From: JBHIBA01 sp046758845
Lineage (GTDB): Bacteria; UBA8248; JACPRG01; G963555815
Assembly (NCBI GenBank): GCA_046758845.1
Contig: JBHIBA010000162.1
Location: 1-10,021, forward strand
Direction of reading: 5' to 3'
DNA: 10,021 bases
The notes below the pieces were generated by a model that did no database searches, was not told the origin of the DNA, and saw nothing but the letters and a program-made list of their open reading frames with translations. Position 1 is the stretch's first letter; each line of letters starts with the position of its first letter. Position numbers and translations under genes: made by a program. Below, in pieces: positions 1 through 6,479 of the stretch.

Positions 1-693
1 GGATTGTATCTGGCGGTAAGCACCCTGGCATTGCACTTCATCGTGGTCTTTCTAGGTGGGGAGTACGAAACGAGGCGTGGCTTTTCCACGGGCGTGGTGA
101 TCGAAAGCCCGATCATCGGCCCGTATGAACTGAGCGATCCCCGGGTGTGGTACTTCGTGCTGCTGACGACCGACGTTGCGGTGATCCTGTTCAGCCTGAA
201 CTTACTGCGCACCCGCACCGGCCGAGCCTGGCGCGCCATTCACGACCGGGAGGTCGTCGCGGAGGCGCTCGGAATTCCCGCCCACCGGTACAAGCTGTCG
301 GCCTTCGTCATCAGCTCCGTCCTGACCTCTATCGCCGGGTGCCTGTTCGCTTACTATCGGGGGTTTGTGTCGGCGGAGGCGTTCTCGCTGTTCCTGACCA
401 TCCAGTACGTAGCCATGGTCATCATCGGCGGGCTGGGTTCCATCCTGGGCGCTGTGTTTGGGGCAGTGTTCGTGGTGCTGTTTCCCTACGCGATCGAATC
501 CCTGCTCGCGTCGATTCCCACGGCGGCGGATTTTTCCAGTTACATCTTCGCCGTGAACTTCGCCTCTTTCGGCCTCGTCATGATCCTCTTCCTGGTGTTC
601 GAGCCCCAGGGATTGGTAGGCCTATGGGGGCGACTGCGGGACTATTTTCTGCTTTGGCCTTTCCGGCAAAAGCCCCTCGGAGGAAGAGGCTGA
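1..693 (+). CDS. livM: Branched-chain amino-acid ABC transporter permease LivM, 5'-truncated by window edge
   Basis: This is the C-terminal 230 residues of an inner-membrane permease of the Liv (HAAT) family, which imports branched-chain amino acids or related small amides and carboxylates. The frame is open from the first base, so the gene begins outside the window; full LivM proteins are usually 300 or more residues. At least four hydrophobic segments are visible, including VWYFVLLTTDVAVILFSLNL and the glycine-rich stretch VIIGGLGSILGAVFGAVFVV. Between them lies the conserved cytoplasmic loop GRAWRAIHDREVVAEALGI followed by RYKLSAFVISS. This is the EAA-like loop that contacts the ATPases, and it is the strongest evidence for LivM. 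The C-terminus FEPQGLVGLWGRL is also typical. The stop lies 4 bases before livF, so the genes are surely cotranscribed. The substrate cannot be told from the permease alone. Confidence 0.93.
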   Translation, partial: GLYLAVSTLALHFIVVFLGGEYETRRGFSTGVVIESPIIGPYELSDPRVWYFVLLTTDVAVILFSLNLLRTRTGRAWRAIHDREVVAEALGIPAHRYKLSAFVISSVLTSIAGCLFAYYRGFVSAEAFSLFLTIQYVAMVIIGGLGSILGAVFGAVFVVLFPYAIESLLASIPTAADFSSYIFAVNFASFGLVMILFLVFEPQGLVGLWGRLRDYFLLWPFRQKPLGGRG

Positions 694-697
694 GTCG

Positions 698-1510
698 ATG
701 AGTTCGCCCGAACCCCTCCTGCGCCTGGAAAAACTGGAGGTCGTCTATCACCAGGTGCTTACGGCCGTACAGGGCGTATCGCTCGAGGTGCGTCCGGGGC
801 AGATTGTGGCTCTGCTGGGGACGAACGGGGCGGGCAAAACGACCACTCTGCGCGCCGTTTCAGGCTTCATCGGAATAGACGACGCGAGGGTCACCGATGG
901 CGCGATCCTCTACCGGGGACGTCGAATCGAGAACCAGTCGCCGCACCGCGTCACCGGGCTCGGCATTGTGCTGGTGCCGGAGCAGAACAAGGTGTTCGAG
1001 AGCCTTACCGTCGCTGAAAACCTGGACGTCACCCTCCCTCGCAGAAAGGCGCGGAAGGAGAGCGGGCGGCTTGTTGAGATGATCTTCGAGTATTTCCCCC
1101 CGCTGGCCCTGGCGAGGGCCCGACAAGCCGGCTACCTGAGCGGCGGTGAACGGCAAATGCTCACCATTGCTGCCGCTCTGATGTGCTGTCCGGAGTTGTT
1201 ACTCGTGGACGAGCTGTCGCTCGGGCTGGCGCCCGTCCTCGTGGAAGAACTGTTGGGACGTCTCCAGACGATTCGCCAAGAGATGGACCTCACGATCCTG
1301 TTGGTGGAACAAAATGTCCCGGCGGCGCTGGAGATCGCGGACTACGGCTACGTCATGGAGAACGGGCGCATCGTCCTCGACGGCGATCCCGCACGGCTCC
1401 GCAGTCACCAGGACATACAGGAGTTCTATCTGGGCCACGGTGAGCGCGAGAACCGCAGGAGCTATCGCATGGTGAAGCAGTATCGCAGGAGCCGGAGGTG
1501 GTATGGCTGA
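698..1510 (+). CDS. livF: Branched-chain amino-acid ABC transporter ATP-binding protein LivF
   Basis: One of the two cytoplasmic ATPases that power the Liv-type importer, 270 residues. Visible ABC motifs are Walker A GTNGAGKT (residues 41-48), the Q-loop glutamine in VPEQNKVF (about 96), signature LSGGE (147-151) and Walker B LLLVDE (167-172). The switch region reads LLVEQN instead of a histidine, which is usual for LivF and separates it from LivG. Compared with the roughly 235-residue E. coli LivF it carries a longer, very basic C-terminal tail (ENRRSYRMVKQYRRSRRWYG). The ATG at 698 follows the livM stop by 4 bases, with a GAGG sequence at suitable distance. The stop overlaps the livG start by 8 bases. 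The order M-F-G is reversed relative to E. coli livHMGF. Confidence 0.94.
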   Translation: MSSPEPLLRLEKLEVVYHQVLTAVQGVSLEVRPGQIVALLGTNGAGKTTTLRAVSGFIGIDDARVTDGAILYRGRRIENQSPHRVTGLGIVLVPEQNKVFESLTVAENLDVTLPRRKARKESGRLVEMIFEYFPPLALARARQAGYLSGGERQMLTIAAALMCCPELLLVDELSLGLAPVLVEELLGRLQTIRQEMDLTILLVEQNVPAALEIADYGYVMENGRIVLDGDPARLRSHQDIQEFYLGHGERENRRSYRMVKQYRRSRRWYG

Positions 1511-2279
1511 GGCAGAGCGACTGCGGGTGGAACAGCTTGGCTTGGCGTTCGGCGGCCTCAGGGTTCTCGACGGCATCACTCTGGAAGCCCGGCCGGGCGA
1601 GCTTCTGGCACTCATCGGCCCCAATGGCGCCGGCAAAACCAGCATTCTGAATTGCGTCAGCAGCGTCTACCGCCCGACCGAGGGGCGCGTCTGGTTCGGG
1701 GAACGTGACATCACCGGTCTCAAGCCCCACGCAGTAGCTCGCGCCGGAGTCGCCCGAACGTTCCAGCACGGAGAGTTGTTCCCGCACATGACGGTGCTGG
1801 ACAACCTGCTCGTGGGCCGGCACAGCAAGCTAAAGACCGGCGCGTTCCGGGAGGGCCTGTTCTGGGGCCCTGTCCGGCGGGCTGAGATCGAGCAGCGCCG
1901 CCAGGCGGAGAAGATTCTGGATTTCGTGGAGTTGCAACGTTATCGTAAGCAGCCTGTCGCCGGTCTTCCATTCGGTATCCAGAAGGTCGTCGGATTTGCG
2001 CGGGCGCTCGCGATGGAGCCCGAGATTCTGCTCCTCGATGAGCCCTCGGCCGGGCTCAACCGGCAGGAAAAGGAGGACCTGGCTCGTTTCATCCTGCGCA
2101 TCAAGCACGAGACCGGCGTTACCATGGTCTGGGTCGAACACGACATGCAGATGGCGGCCGATTTGGCCGACCGCATATACGTGCTGAACTATGGGGAGTA
2201 CGTGACCCAAGGGACGCCGGAAGACGTGCTGTCCGACCCCCGAGTGGTAGAGGCCTACCTCGGGACGCGCGAGCGTTGA
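1503..2279 (+). CDS. livG: Branched-chain amino-acid ABC transporter ATP-binding protein LivG
   Basis: Second ATPase of the Liv-type importer, 258 residues, close to the usual LivG length. Walker A is GPNGAGKT (39-46). The Q-loop is in ARTFQHGELFPHMTVLDNLL, a typical LivG segment. The signature is the degenerate LPFGIQ (155-160), where many LivG proteins also deviate from LSGGQ. Walker B is ILLLDEP (175-181) and the switch histidine is in VEHDM (His213). The ATG at 1503 lies inside the last codons of livF, so translation is probably coupled. The pair LivF plus LivG beside LivM makes the transporter assignment secure. The partner permease LivH and a periplasmic binding protein would be expected upstream of the window. 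Confidence 0.94.
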   Translation: MAEAERLRVEQLGLAFGGLRVLDGITLEARPGELLALIGPNGAGKTSILNCVSSVYRPTEGRVWFGERDITGLKPHAVARAGVARTFQHGELFPHMTVLDNLLVGRHSKLKTGAFREGLFWGPVRRAEIEQRRQAEKILDFVELQRYRKQPVAGLPFGIQKVVGFARALAMEPEILLLDEPSAGLNRQEKEDLARFILRIKHETGVTMVWVEHDMQMAADLADRIYVLNYGEYVTQGTPEDVLSDPRVVEAYLGTRER

Positions 2280-2281
2280 CG

Positions 2282-2389
2282 ATGGACGACAAGAAGGGCT
2301 CAGTTCCGTTCCGCTTGAAACCGGTCACCGCGTCTCTGGTCCCGCCGGTTGTGCCCTTGGAGTCGGATTATCGTTGTCCGAAAGTGTGA
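2282..2389 (+). pseudogene. Short open frame after livG, probable 5' remnant of the next operon gene
   Basis: An ATG two bases after the livG stop opens a 35-codon frame (beginning MDDKKGSVPFRLKPVTASLV) that ends at TGA 2387-2389. The tight spacing is what an operon's next gene would show. The composition is GC-rich and livG-like for about the first 80 bases, then the sequence changes to the less GC-rich thioesterase region. I infer that a longer gene once started here and was cut off by a rearrangement near 2370-2390. Acyl-CoA ligase genes commonly follow liv genes in such operons, but I cannot recognise the family from 35 residues. It may also be a genuine small or chance frame. Confidence 0.3.
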
Positions 2390-2430
2390 AGACATTTTCT
2401 GAACCGACACGCCTCAATTGGAGGTTGACC

Positions 2431-2892
2431 TTGGCCCACGTAATGCGGACGCGAGTGCGCTGGGCTGACACGGACCAAGCCGGCATCGCCCACTTTCCAA
2501 AGTATTTCGATTGGTTCGTGCAAGCCGAGATGGAACTGTTTCGAGAATCAGGGAAAACCCGTAAACGGATGAATGCGGATTTTGGTGTCGATGAACCTCG
2601 TCTAAGCATTACATGTGATTTCTTCTCACCGGCATTTGAAGACGACATGATTGAAATAAGAACCGCCGTCCTCAACATCTCAAAGAAATCTTATCATCTC
2701 CGTTGCGAAGTCCACCGGGTTGAAGACGGCGTACATTTGGCAACGGGGGAAATGATTGCTTGCTGCGTTCAGCCACAGGAGGACGGGAGGATCCGATCTC
2801 ACCCCCTTCCAGATGAGATGCTCGCCGCACTGAAGCGATACCTGGTCTCGCCTGAGGGCGGAGGCTCCTCCCAAGGGCAGGACACCCCCTGA
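2431..2892 (+). CDS. Acyl-CoA thioesterase, 4-hydroxybenzoyl-CoA thioesterase (hotdog) family
   Basis: A small cytoplasmic hotdog-fold enzyme expected to hydrolyse an acyl- or aroyl-CoA thioester. The diagnostic motif is RVRWADTDQAGIAHFPKYFDW near the N-terminus. The aspartate before QAG is the catalytic position of the 4HBT/YbgC group, and the segment MELFRESG follows as in the family. The frame is open from a TTG at 2374. The TTG at 2431 is preferred because GGAGG (2420-2424) sits 6 bases before it; an ATG at 2443 lacks a well-placed site. This gives about 153 residues. The family match ends near LAALKRYL, and the last residues (VSPEGGGSSQGQDTP) look like read-through into neighbouring GC-rich DNA. 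The body is AT-richer than the liv genes (24 G+C in 2641-2700 against 41 in 901-960, hand counts), so recent acquisition is plausible. The substrate is unknown. Confidence 0.8.
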   Translation: MAHVMRTRVRWADTDQAGIAHFPKYFDWFVQAEMELFRESGKTRKRMNADFGVDEPRLSITCDFFSPAFEDDMIEIRTAVLNISKKSYHLRCEVHRVEDGVHLATGEMIACCVQPQEDGRIRSHPLPDEMLAALKRYLVSPEGGGSSQGQDTP

Positions 2893-3124
2893 CAGGACCT
2901 CACTTGCCTCCAGGTATCCCACGCTGGCCAGCGCCTCCACCAGACAGGCTACCCCCTTCTCGGTCCCACCTACGGCATCAGCAATCCCCGGGATATCGCG
3001 CGGCCCGTCGGCAAGACCCTCGAACAAACCCAGCTGGCCGGCGGCAATCAGGGCATGCGGCGATCGTCATTTGCTCCTTCAGCTCGACCATGAACAGGGG
3101 GAGTTGGGATGTCTGCTGACTCAC
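2880..3124 (-). pseudogene. Remnant of a SAM-dependent methyltransferase (N-terminal dimerisation domain only), frameshifted
   Basis: Reading leftward, a GTG at 3124-3122 is preceded by AAGGAGG with about 8 bases spacing. It opens the frame QQTSQLPLFMVELKEQMTIA. The following codons then continue in a different frame as ALIAAGQLGLFEGLADGPRD, then IPGIADAVGGTEKGVACLVE and ALASVGYLE. This is the winged-helix dimerisation domain found at the N-terminus of many O-methyltransferase-type proteins (helix, then a predicted recognition helix ending in a LVEALASVGYLE pattern). The two parts are out of phase by one base, so a small indel lies between about 3089 and 3058. After YLE the similarity stops and the strand is occupied by the 3' end of the thioesterase, so the SAM-binding catalytic domain is gone. 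The domain call is from pattern memory, not from a search. Confidence 0.6.
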
Positions 3125-3411
3125 CACTCTGGCCTCCTTCGCAGGGTGTGCCCGTGGCTGTCTTCGCCCTGGGCGGGAGCACGTCTTTTACGGTGTTAGT
3201 CCAATCAGGCCCAAGAAAAGATGGCAAACCGAGGGATTATAAACGCGACCTGGACAATTGGCAGAGGAGAGGGCGGATCGTCCCAAGAACCGCTGTCGCT
3301 TCCCTATGGCCGGGACGCCTTCGCTCCGGCGGAAAGTCCCTGCCACGCCTTGGCCACTTCTGGCGGCAAAGAGACTCATCGCCCGCACCTCCACAGACTC
3401 ACCGGCTTGTT

Positions 3412-3446
3412 TTGACATTCCCCCGCCCTCTCGGTGGCGGTATGAT
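3412..3446 (+). promoter_or_regulatory. Promoter-like boxes TTGACA and TATGAT with an over-long spacer
   Basis: A perfect TTGACA (3412-3417) and a near-consensus TATGAT (3441-3446) face rightward. The spacer is 23 bases, well beyond the usual 16-18, and contains the small inverted repeat CCGCC/GGCGG. It stands 36 bases ahead of the ATG at 3482. It could be a decayed promoter or chance; the boxes are good but the spacing argues against full activity. Confidence 0.25.
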
Positions 3447-3481
3447 GGGGCTACATGCACACCGGAAGAAGGCGATGCCCC

Positions 3482-3556
3482 ATGAGGAATTGAATAAGAG
3501 GTCTAGCAATCGCCGCTGGAATCGTCGCCCTCGTTTTCCCCAAGGCGCGCCGGTAG
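3482..3556 (+). pseudogene. Possible remnant of a secreted-protein start (signal-peptide-like frame with in-frame stop)
   Basis: An ATG at 3482, preceded by an AAGAAGG sequence about 10 bases upstream, reads M-R-N, then TGA, then IRGLAIAAGIVALVFPKARR and a second stop at 3554-3556. A short basic start followed by a hydrophobic alanine-rich helix is the layout of a Sec signal peptide, as in binding proteins of ABC transporters. The TGA at codon 4 and the lack of a mature domain would make this a dead remnant. The evidence is weak: 20 residues can form such a pattern by chance. Confidence 0.2.
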
Positions 3557-3722
3557 CTAGGCAACCTTGAGGTTGTAAGGCGGCCGCCAGTCCACGCGGA
3601 GGACGGTCACCCACTCTATCATTCTATTTTCTATCAGATTTTGGCGCAGATGCTTCCAGAAGGGCAGAACGACGGGTAGTGACGAATATGGCGGCTCACA
3701 CCCGACGAAGAGCGCTTTATGA

Positions 3723-3748
3723 GTGAAGGTGGACTTCAAACACTTCAC
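3723..3748 (-). terminator. Hairpin just downstream of the ThDP enzyme gene
   Basis: GTGAAGGTG and CACTTCAC pair with one bulged base around a 9-base loop. The hairpin starts 12 bases after the stop of the minus-strand ThDP gene. There is no clear U-run on the exit side, so it is only a possible terminator or 3'-end stabiliser. Confidence 0.3.
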
Positions 3749-3760
3749 GCTTGATAAATG

Positions 3761-5596
3761 TTACCGCAAGATTTCAGCATTGAGAGGCGGCAAGAACGGC
3801 TTGTCAAGGCCCCTTTCAACAAATCTGCTTGGGAAACTGAGTTTCCCAGCGTAGTATCCTTTCGTGGCGCGATTCACGGAGACATCTATCACGGTTGGAT
3901 CTTTCGAGTCTATGGCCCTTTTTAAGGCCTCTTCAAACTCGGGAAGAGTCTTCACCGTAATCCCCTCCGCTCCATACGCTCTTGCCAAGGCAGCGATATC
4001 CGGGTTCCACAGCCCCTCGGAGGGCGCGTTCTTTTTCCCCCTTTTCTTCAGCTCTAAAGGTTCTTTCTCGTAAGTAGAAAATGCCTGTCTCCCATAAAAC
4101 AGAATCTGAAACTCCTCTTCCATTAAAAGCGATTGGTTATTCAATACTATCCATATAACAGGGATGTTATACTGGACGGCGGTCGCAACCGCCGCCGAGG
4201 TCATGAAGAAACACCCATCGCCCGTTAGCGAAATAGAGAGATGGTCCGGATTGGCCATTTTTGCCCCTATGGCAGCTGGCACTGAAAATCCCATGAGGCA
4301 AAACTGACCGTGTGTACTTGTATGTTGTGACAAGCTTTTGAAGAATACTGGACCGAAGGATTGGGCATTTCCAGTGTCGATCATGACCGAGGCCATGGGA
4401 TCGTGTTCATTGATGATTCTGGAGGCGGCTGCGAACAGAGGAGCGTAGTGCGGAGGGTCCATCGTCTTGTTGATCCATTCGTCATAGACTTTTGCGAAGG
4501 AATGCCTCCACCCCTCGATCGCCTTCCACCACTCTCCATCCTTATCCAAGGGCTTCGAACCTTCAAGGGCGGAGTTGATATCTTCTATCGCCTTCTTCAC
4601 ATCGGCAACCATGCCGACCTCAGTTGGATAACAACGCCCAATCTCTTCATCATCGATGTTCACATGAATAAGCTTCGTTTGTTCCGGGATTTTATACAAA
4701 TTCCAACTCATGGTATGGAAATCATTGAAACGGGATCCAAATGCTATTAAGAGATCACAATTGGATGCGGCGTCCCGTGCCGCCCCTGAACCACTTACCC
4801 CGGCCACGCCGAGCGTCAAGGGATGATTCTCTGGCAATGCGCCCTTGCCCATGAATGTCGTGATGACGGGAAGGTTGTACTGCTCCGCAAGGGTCTTCAA
4901 GGCGTCACTGGCTCGGGAGCTCAAAACCCCGCCGCCTGCCAAGATCAGAGGTCGCTTCGCCTCCCGGATGAGTGTCGCCGCGATTTCCACTGACGTGCCG
5001 TCAGGCCTAGGGCGTCCCGAGATGTTGTCAAGCCATGGTTTCGCATCAAAAGAGCCAACCTCTATCGGAGTGTGCTGGACGTCAAAAGCTGACCAGAGAA
5101 CAACAGGACCGGGTCTTCCTGAAACAGCAAGCTTTAACCCCCGGGCCAGGTATTCGATAGCAACCTCCGGTCTGTGAATGGACCAAGAGGCCTTGCAGAT
5201 AGGCGCTGCAATGTCTCGCCAGCCCTCTGGTCGATTCCGATAAATCTCTTCCAGACCGCCTCGGCCGTACCATTGTGTGGGTCCTCCACCTGCAAGAATC
5301 AAAACAGGTATTGAATCAAAAAAAGCATTAGCAATTGCTGGAATCGCGTTTGTATTACCCGGCCCAACAGTAGTTACCGCTACGAGAGGAGGACCGTCTC
5401 TCTTAACCCTCCAATAACCTTCCGCAATATGAACCGCATGGTCTTCTCGCCTCACCACCATCGAAGTGATGTTGGTTTCATGGACAAACGCATCATCCAG
5501 GGCAAAATTTCCATGACCACTCAAACCTAGGGCGTATTCAACGCCAGCCGCCTCTAAGTACTTTGCCATCGCTTTCCCTACAGTCATCTTCTCCAT
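3761..5596 (-). CDS. Thiamine-diphosphate-dependent enzyme, acetolactate-synthase-like large subunit
   Basis: A complete 611-residue ThDP enzyme with the three-domain order of the acetolactate synthase/benzaldehyde lyase/oxalyl-CoA decarboxylase family. The PYR domain (about 5-175) has the catalytic glutamate Glu51 in RREDHAVHIAEGYWR and the motif VGPGNTNAIPAIANAFFDSIP. The central domain (about 200-345) contains RPLILAGGGV. The PP domain (about 385-570) carries GDG (459-461) through LNN (485-487), the metal/ThDP motif. The residue before Glu51 is Arg where many relatives have His. The enzyme probably cleaves or forms a C-C bond next to a carbonyl, but the substrate cannot be assigned. It need not be a biosynthetic acetolactate synthase, since no regulatory small subunit is adjacent. 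The start is firm: AAGGAGGG lies about 7 bases before the ATG. Its composition is AT-richer than flanking genes (23 G+C in 4081-4140, hand count), suggesting transfer. Confidence 0.88.
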   Translation of the reverse strand: MEKMTVGKAMAKYLEAAGVEYALGLSGHGNFALDDAFVHETNITSMVVRREDHAVHIAEGYWRVKRDGPPLVAVTTVGPGNTNAIPAIANAFFDSIPVLILAGGGPTQWYGRGGLEEIYRNRPEGWRDIAAPICKASWSIHRPEVAIEYLARGLKLAVSGRPGPVVLWSAFDVQHTPIEVGSFDAKPWLDNISGRPRPDGTSVEIAATLIREAKRPLILAGGGVLSSRASDALKTLAEQYNLPVITTFMGKGALPENHPLTLGVAGVSGSGAARDAASNCDLLIAFGSRFNDFHTMSWNLYKIPEQTKLIHVNIDDEEIGRCYPTEVGMVADVKKAIEDINSALEGSKPLDKDGEWWKAIEGWRHSFAKVYDEWINKTMDPPHYAPLFAAASRIINEHDPMASVMIDTGNAQSFGPVFFKSLSQHTSTHGQFCLMGFSVPAAIGAKMANPDHLSISLTGDGCFFMTSAAVATAVQYNIPVIWIVLNNQSLLMEEEFQILFYGRQAFSTYEKEPLELKKRGKKNAPSEGLWNPDIAALARAYGAEGITVKTLPEFEEALKRAIDSKDPTVIDVSVNRATKGYYAGKLSFPSRFVERGLDKPFLPPLNAEILR

Positions 5597-6227
5597 TTCC
5601 GTCCCTCCTTCATGCGACGTTCTTTAGTATTCGAGACGTCCTTCCCAGAAAAGGTATATAACGAGCTGCACCTAAGGGAAAAACATGTTTCGCAAACTTT
5701 TGCTCTGTAAACTTCTAAGCTGAGATTTCCCAGGTGCGCTCATCTGATGCGATAAGGCCGCACCCATCCAGAGCCTCGCGCCATCCTTCCGCACTCTGCG
5801 CGCTGGGCAGCCCCATCGTCTTCAACCGGGATTTCCCATTTCAACTCTTGATGGAGGCATTCGGGAAGTGTCCGCTGGCCTCCATCACGGTTTCAGCCTG
5901 GAATAGTGACATTTTTAGGGGATTCGGAATCCCAAGAATATGACCTAGATCACCTTTTGGAGATTTCCTTTTCCCCCTTGCCGCCTAGCGCATTTTGAAA
6001 CCCCGTAAGCCGACGCCGGGTGTCCATCCGAAACTCCGCAACTTCGAATTTCCCCATTCGGCGCCCATCTCAGCGGGGCGAGCTCCCAAGAGTCAAACCC
6101 CACCGCCTATCTACGTCTGGAGGAGGGCAGTCAGGTACGGGGCGTAACCGACCCTGGTTCCGTCAGCGGGTGAGCACCTGCCTGAAGGATCCCCAGGTGA
6201 ACGTTGGACTGATAGATCCCCAAGGGA
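5597..6227. other. Intergenic stretch, leader of the ThDP gene plus unrecognised sequence
   Basis: The first 120 bases are AT-rich and must hold the promoter of the leftward ThDP gene. A TTATAT-like box around 5655-5660 is a candidate -10, but no good -35 is seen at the right distance. Rightward of about 5720 the only frame of any interest is the short minus-strand frame at 5715-5816. From 5940 to 6227 I see no gene, repeat or insertion-sequence end. The missing N-terminal part of the metallo-hydrolase remnant, including its metal-binding HxHxDH motif, was looked for here and not found. Confidence 0.5.
5715..5816 (-). other. Short minus-strand frame, possible C-terminal gene fragment
   Basis: An ATG at 5816 reads MGLPSAQSAEGWREALDGCG and continues LIASDERTWEISA to a TAG at 5717-5715. 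The pattern SAEGWREALDGCGLIASDE resembles the last helix-strand of many class I methyltransferases (AEGWRELLEAAGF type), so it could be a 3' fragment of such a gene. No Shine-Dalgarno sequence is evident. At 33 residues this is only suggestive. Confidence 0.18.
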
Positions 6228-6479
6228 TTGATATGGGTTGCACGGTACAAGCCGCGAGAACCTGAAATCACTTTTGACGGCCGCCTGACGCTTTCGCGGG
6301 GGGGGGGGGACGTGACCATTAAGGTTTTTGAAATGCAGCGTCATGTTGCCGAGGACACGGCAGTCTACGTTCCGGGGGACAAGGTCCTTTTCACAAACGA
6401 CGACATATTTCATGGTACGATAACCTGGTATCATGAGCCGCTTCTTTTCGAATGGCTGGAGACGCTGGACCACTTCTAA
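6228..6479 (+). pseudogene. C-terminal remnant of a metallo-beta-lactamase-fold hydrolase
   Basis: The frame beginning near 6228 and ending at TAA 6477-6479 reads EPEITFDGRLTLSRGGGDVT, IKVFEMQRHVAEDTAVYVPG, DKVLFTNDDIFHGTITWYHE and PLLFEWLETLDHF. This follows the second half of MBL-fold hydrolases, in which a strand ending in a His (usually G-AHT-GD) leads to VVYLP, then LF-GD-LFHG with a metal-binding Asp, then a WI-ALD helix. Only this half is present: the HxHxDH motif is absent upstream. The remaining motifs are altered (RHVAED for the usual AHTEGD, TNDDIF for TGDLLF). A tract of 12 G at 6298-6309 lies in the frame. There is no credible start codon with a ribosome binding site. I call it a dead fragment; family placement is from memory of the motif order. 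Confidence 0.6.

Larger units (their letters stand above)
3125..3760. other. Intergenic stretch without a convincing intact gene
   Basis: Several overlapping open frames exist here on both strands, but none shows a recognisable domain, they contradict each other, and they lack good ribosome binding sites. Visible items are a TATAAT-like box on the minus strand at 3236-3241 without a good -35, a plus-strand promoter-like pair at 3412-3446, a signal-peptide-like frame with an early stop at 3482-3556, a perfect 14-base palindrome (CAACCT-TG-AGGTTG, 3562-3575), and a hairpin at 3723-3748. The stretch reads as decayed DNA between the methyltransferase remnant and the ThDP enzyme. Confidence 0.5.

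Noticed and set aside
147..701. 184-residue open frame inside livM
   Set aside because: It lies in another frame of a clear LivM coding region, is arginine/histidine-rich as GC-rich shadow frames are, and has no domain.
1353..1823. 156-residue minus-strand frame across the livF/livG junction
   Set aside because: Antisense to two solid ABC ATPase genes, with no motif or ribosome binding site.
3109..3570. 153-residue plus-strand frame in the intergenic stretch
   Set aside because: No recognisable domain, low-complexity composition, no good start site, and it overlaps the start of the methyltransferase remnant on the other strand.
3562..3575. Perfect 14-base palindrome considered as an operator or terminator
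   Set aside because: The 2-base centre cannot form a stable hairpin loop, there is no T-run, and no gene lies suitably placed next to it.
3557..3748. 63-residue minus-strand frame ending VLRVDWRPPYNLKVA, considered as a transposase tail
   Set aside because: No DDE or other transposase motif, no terminal inverted repeats, and it would contain the hairpin after the ThDP gene.
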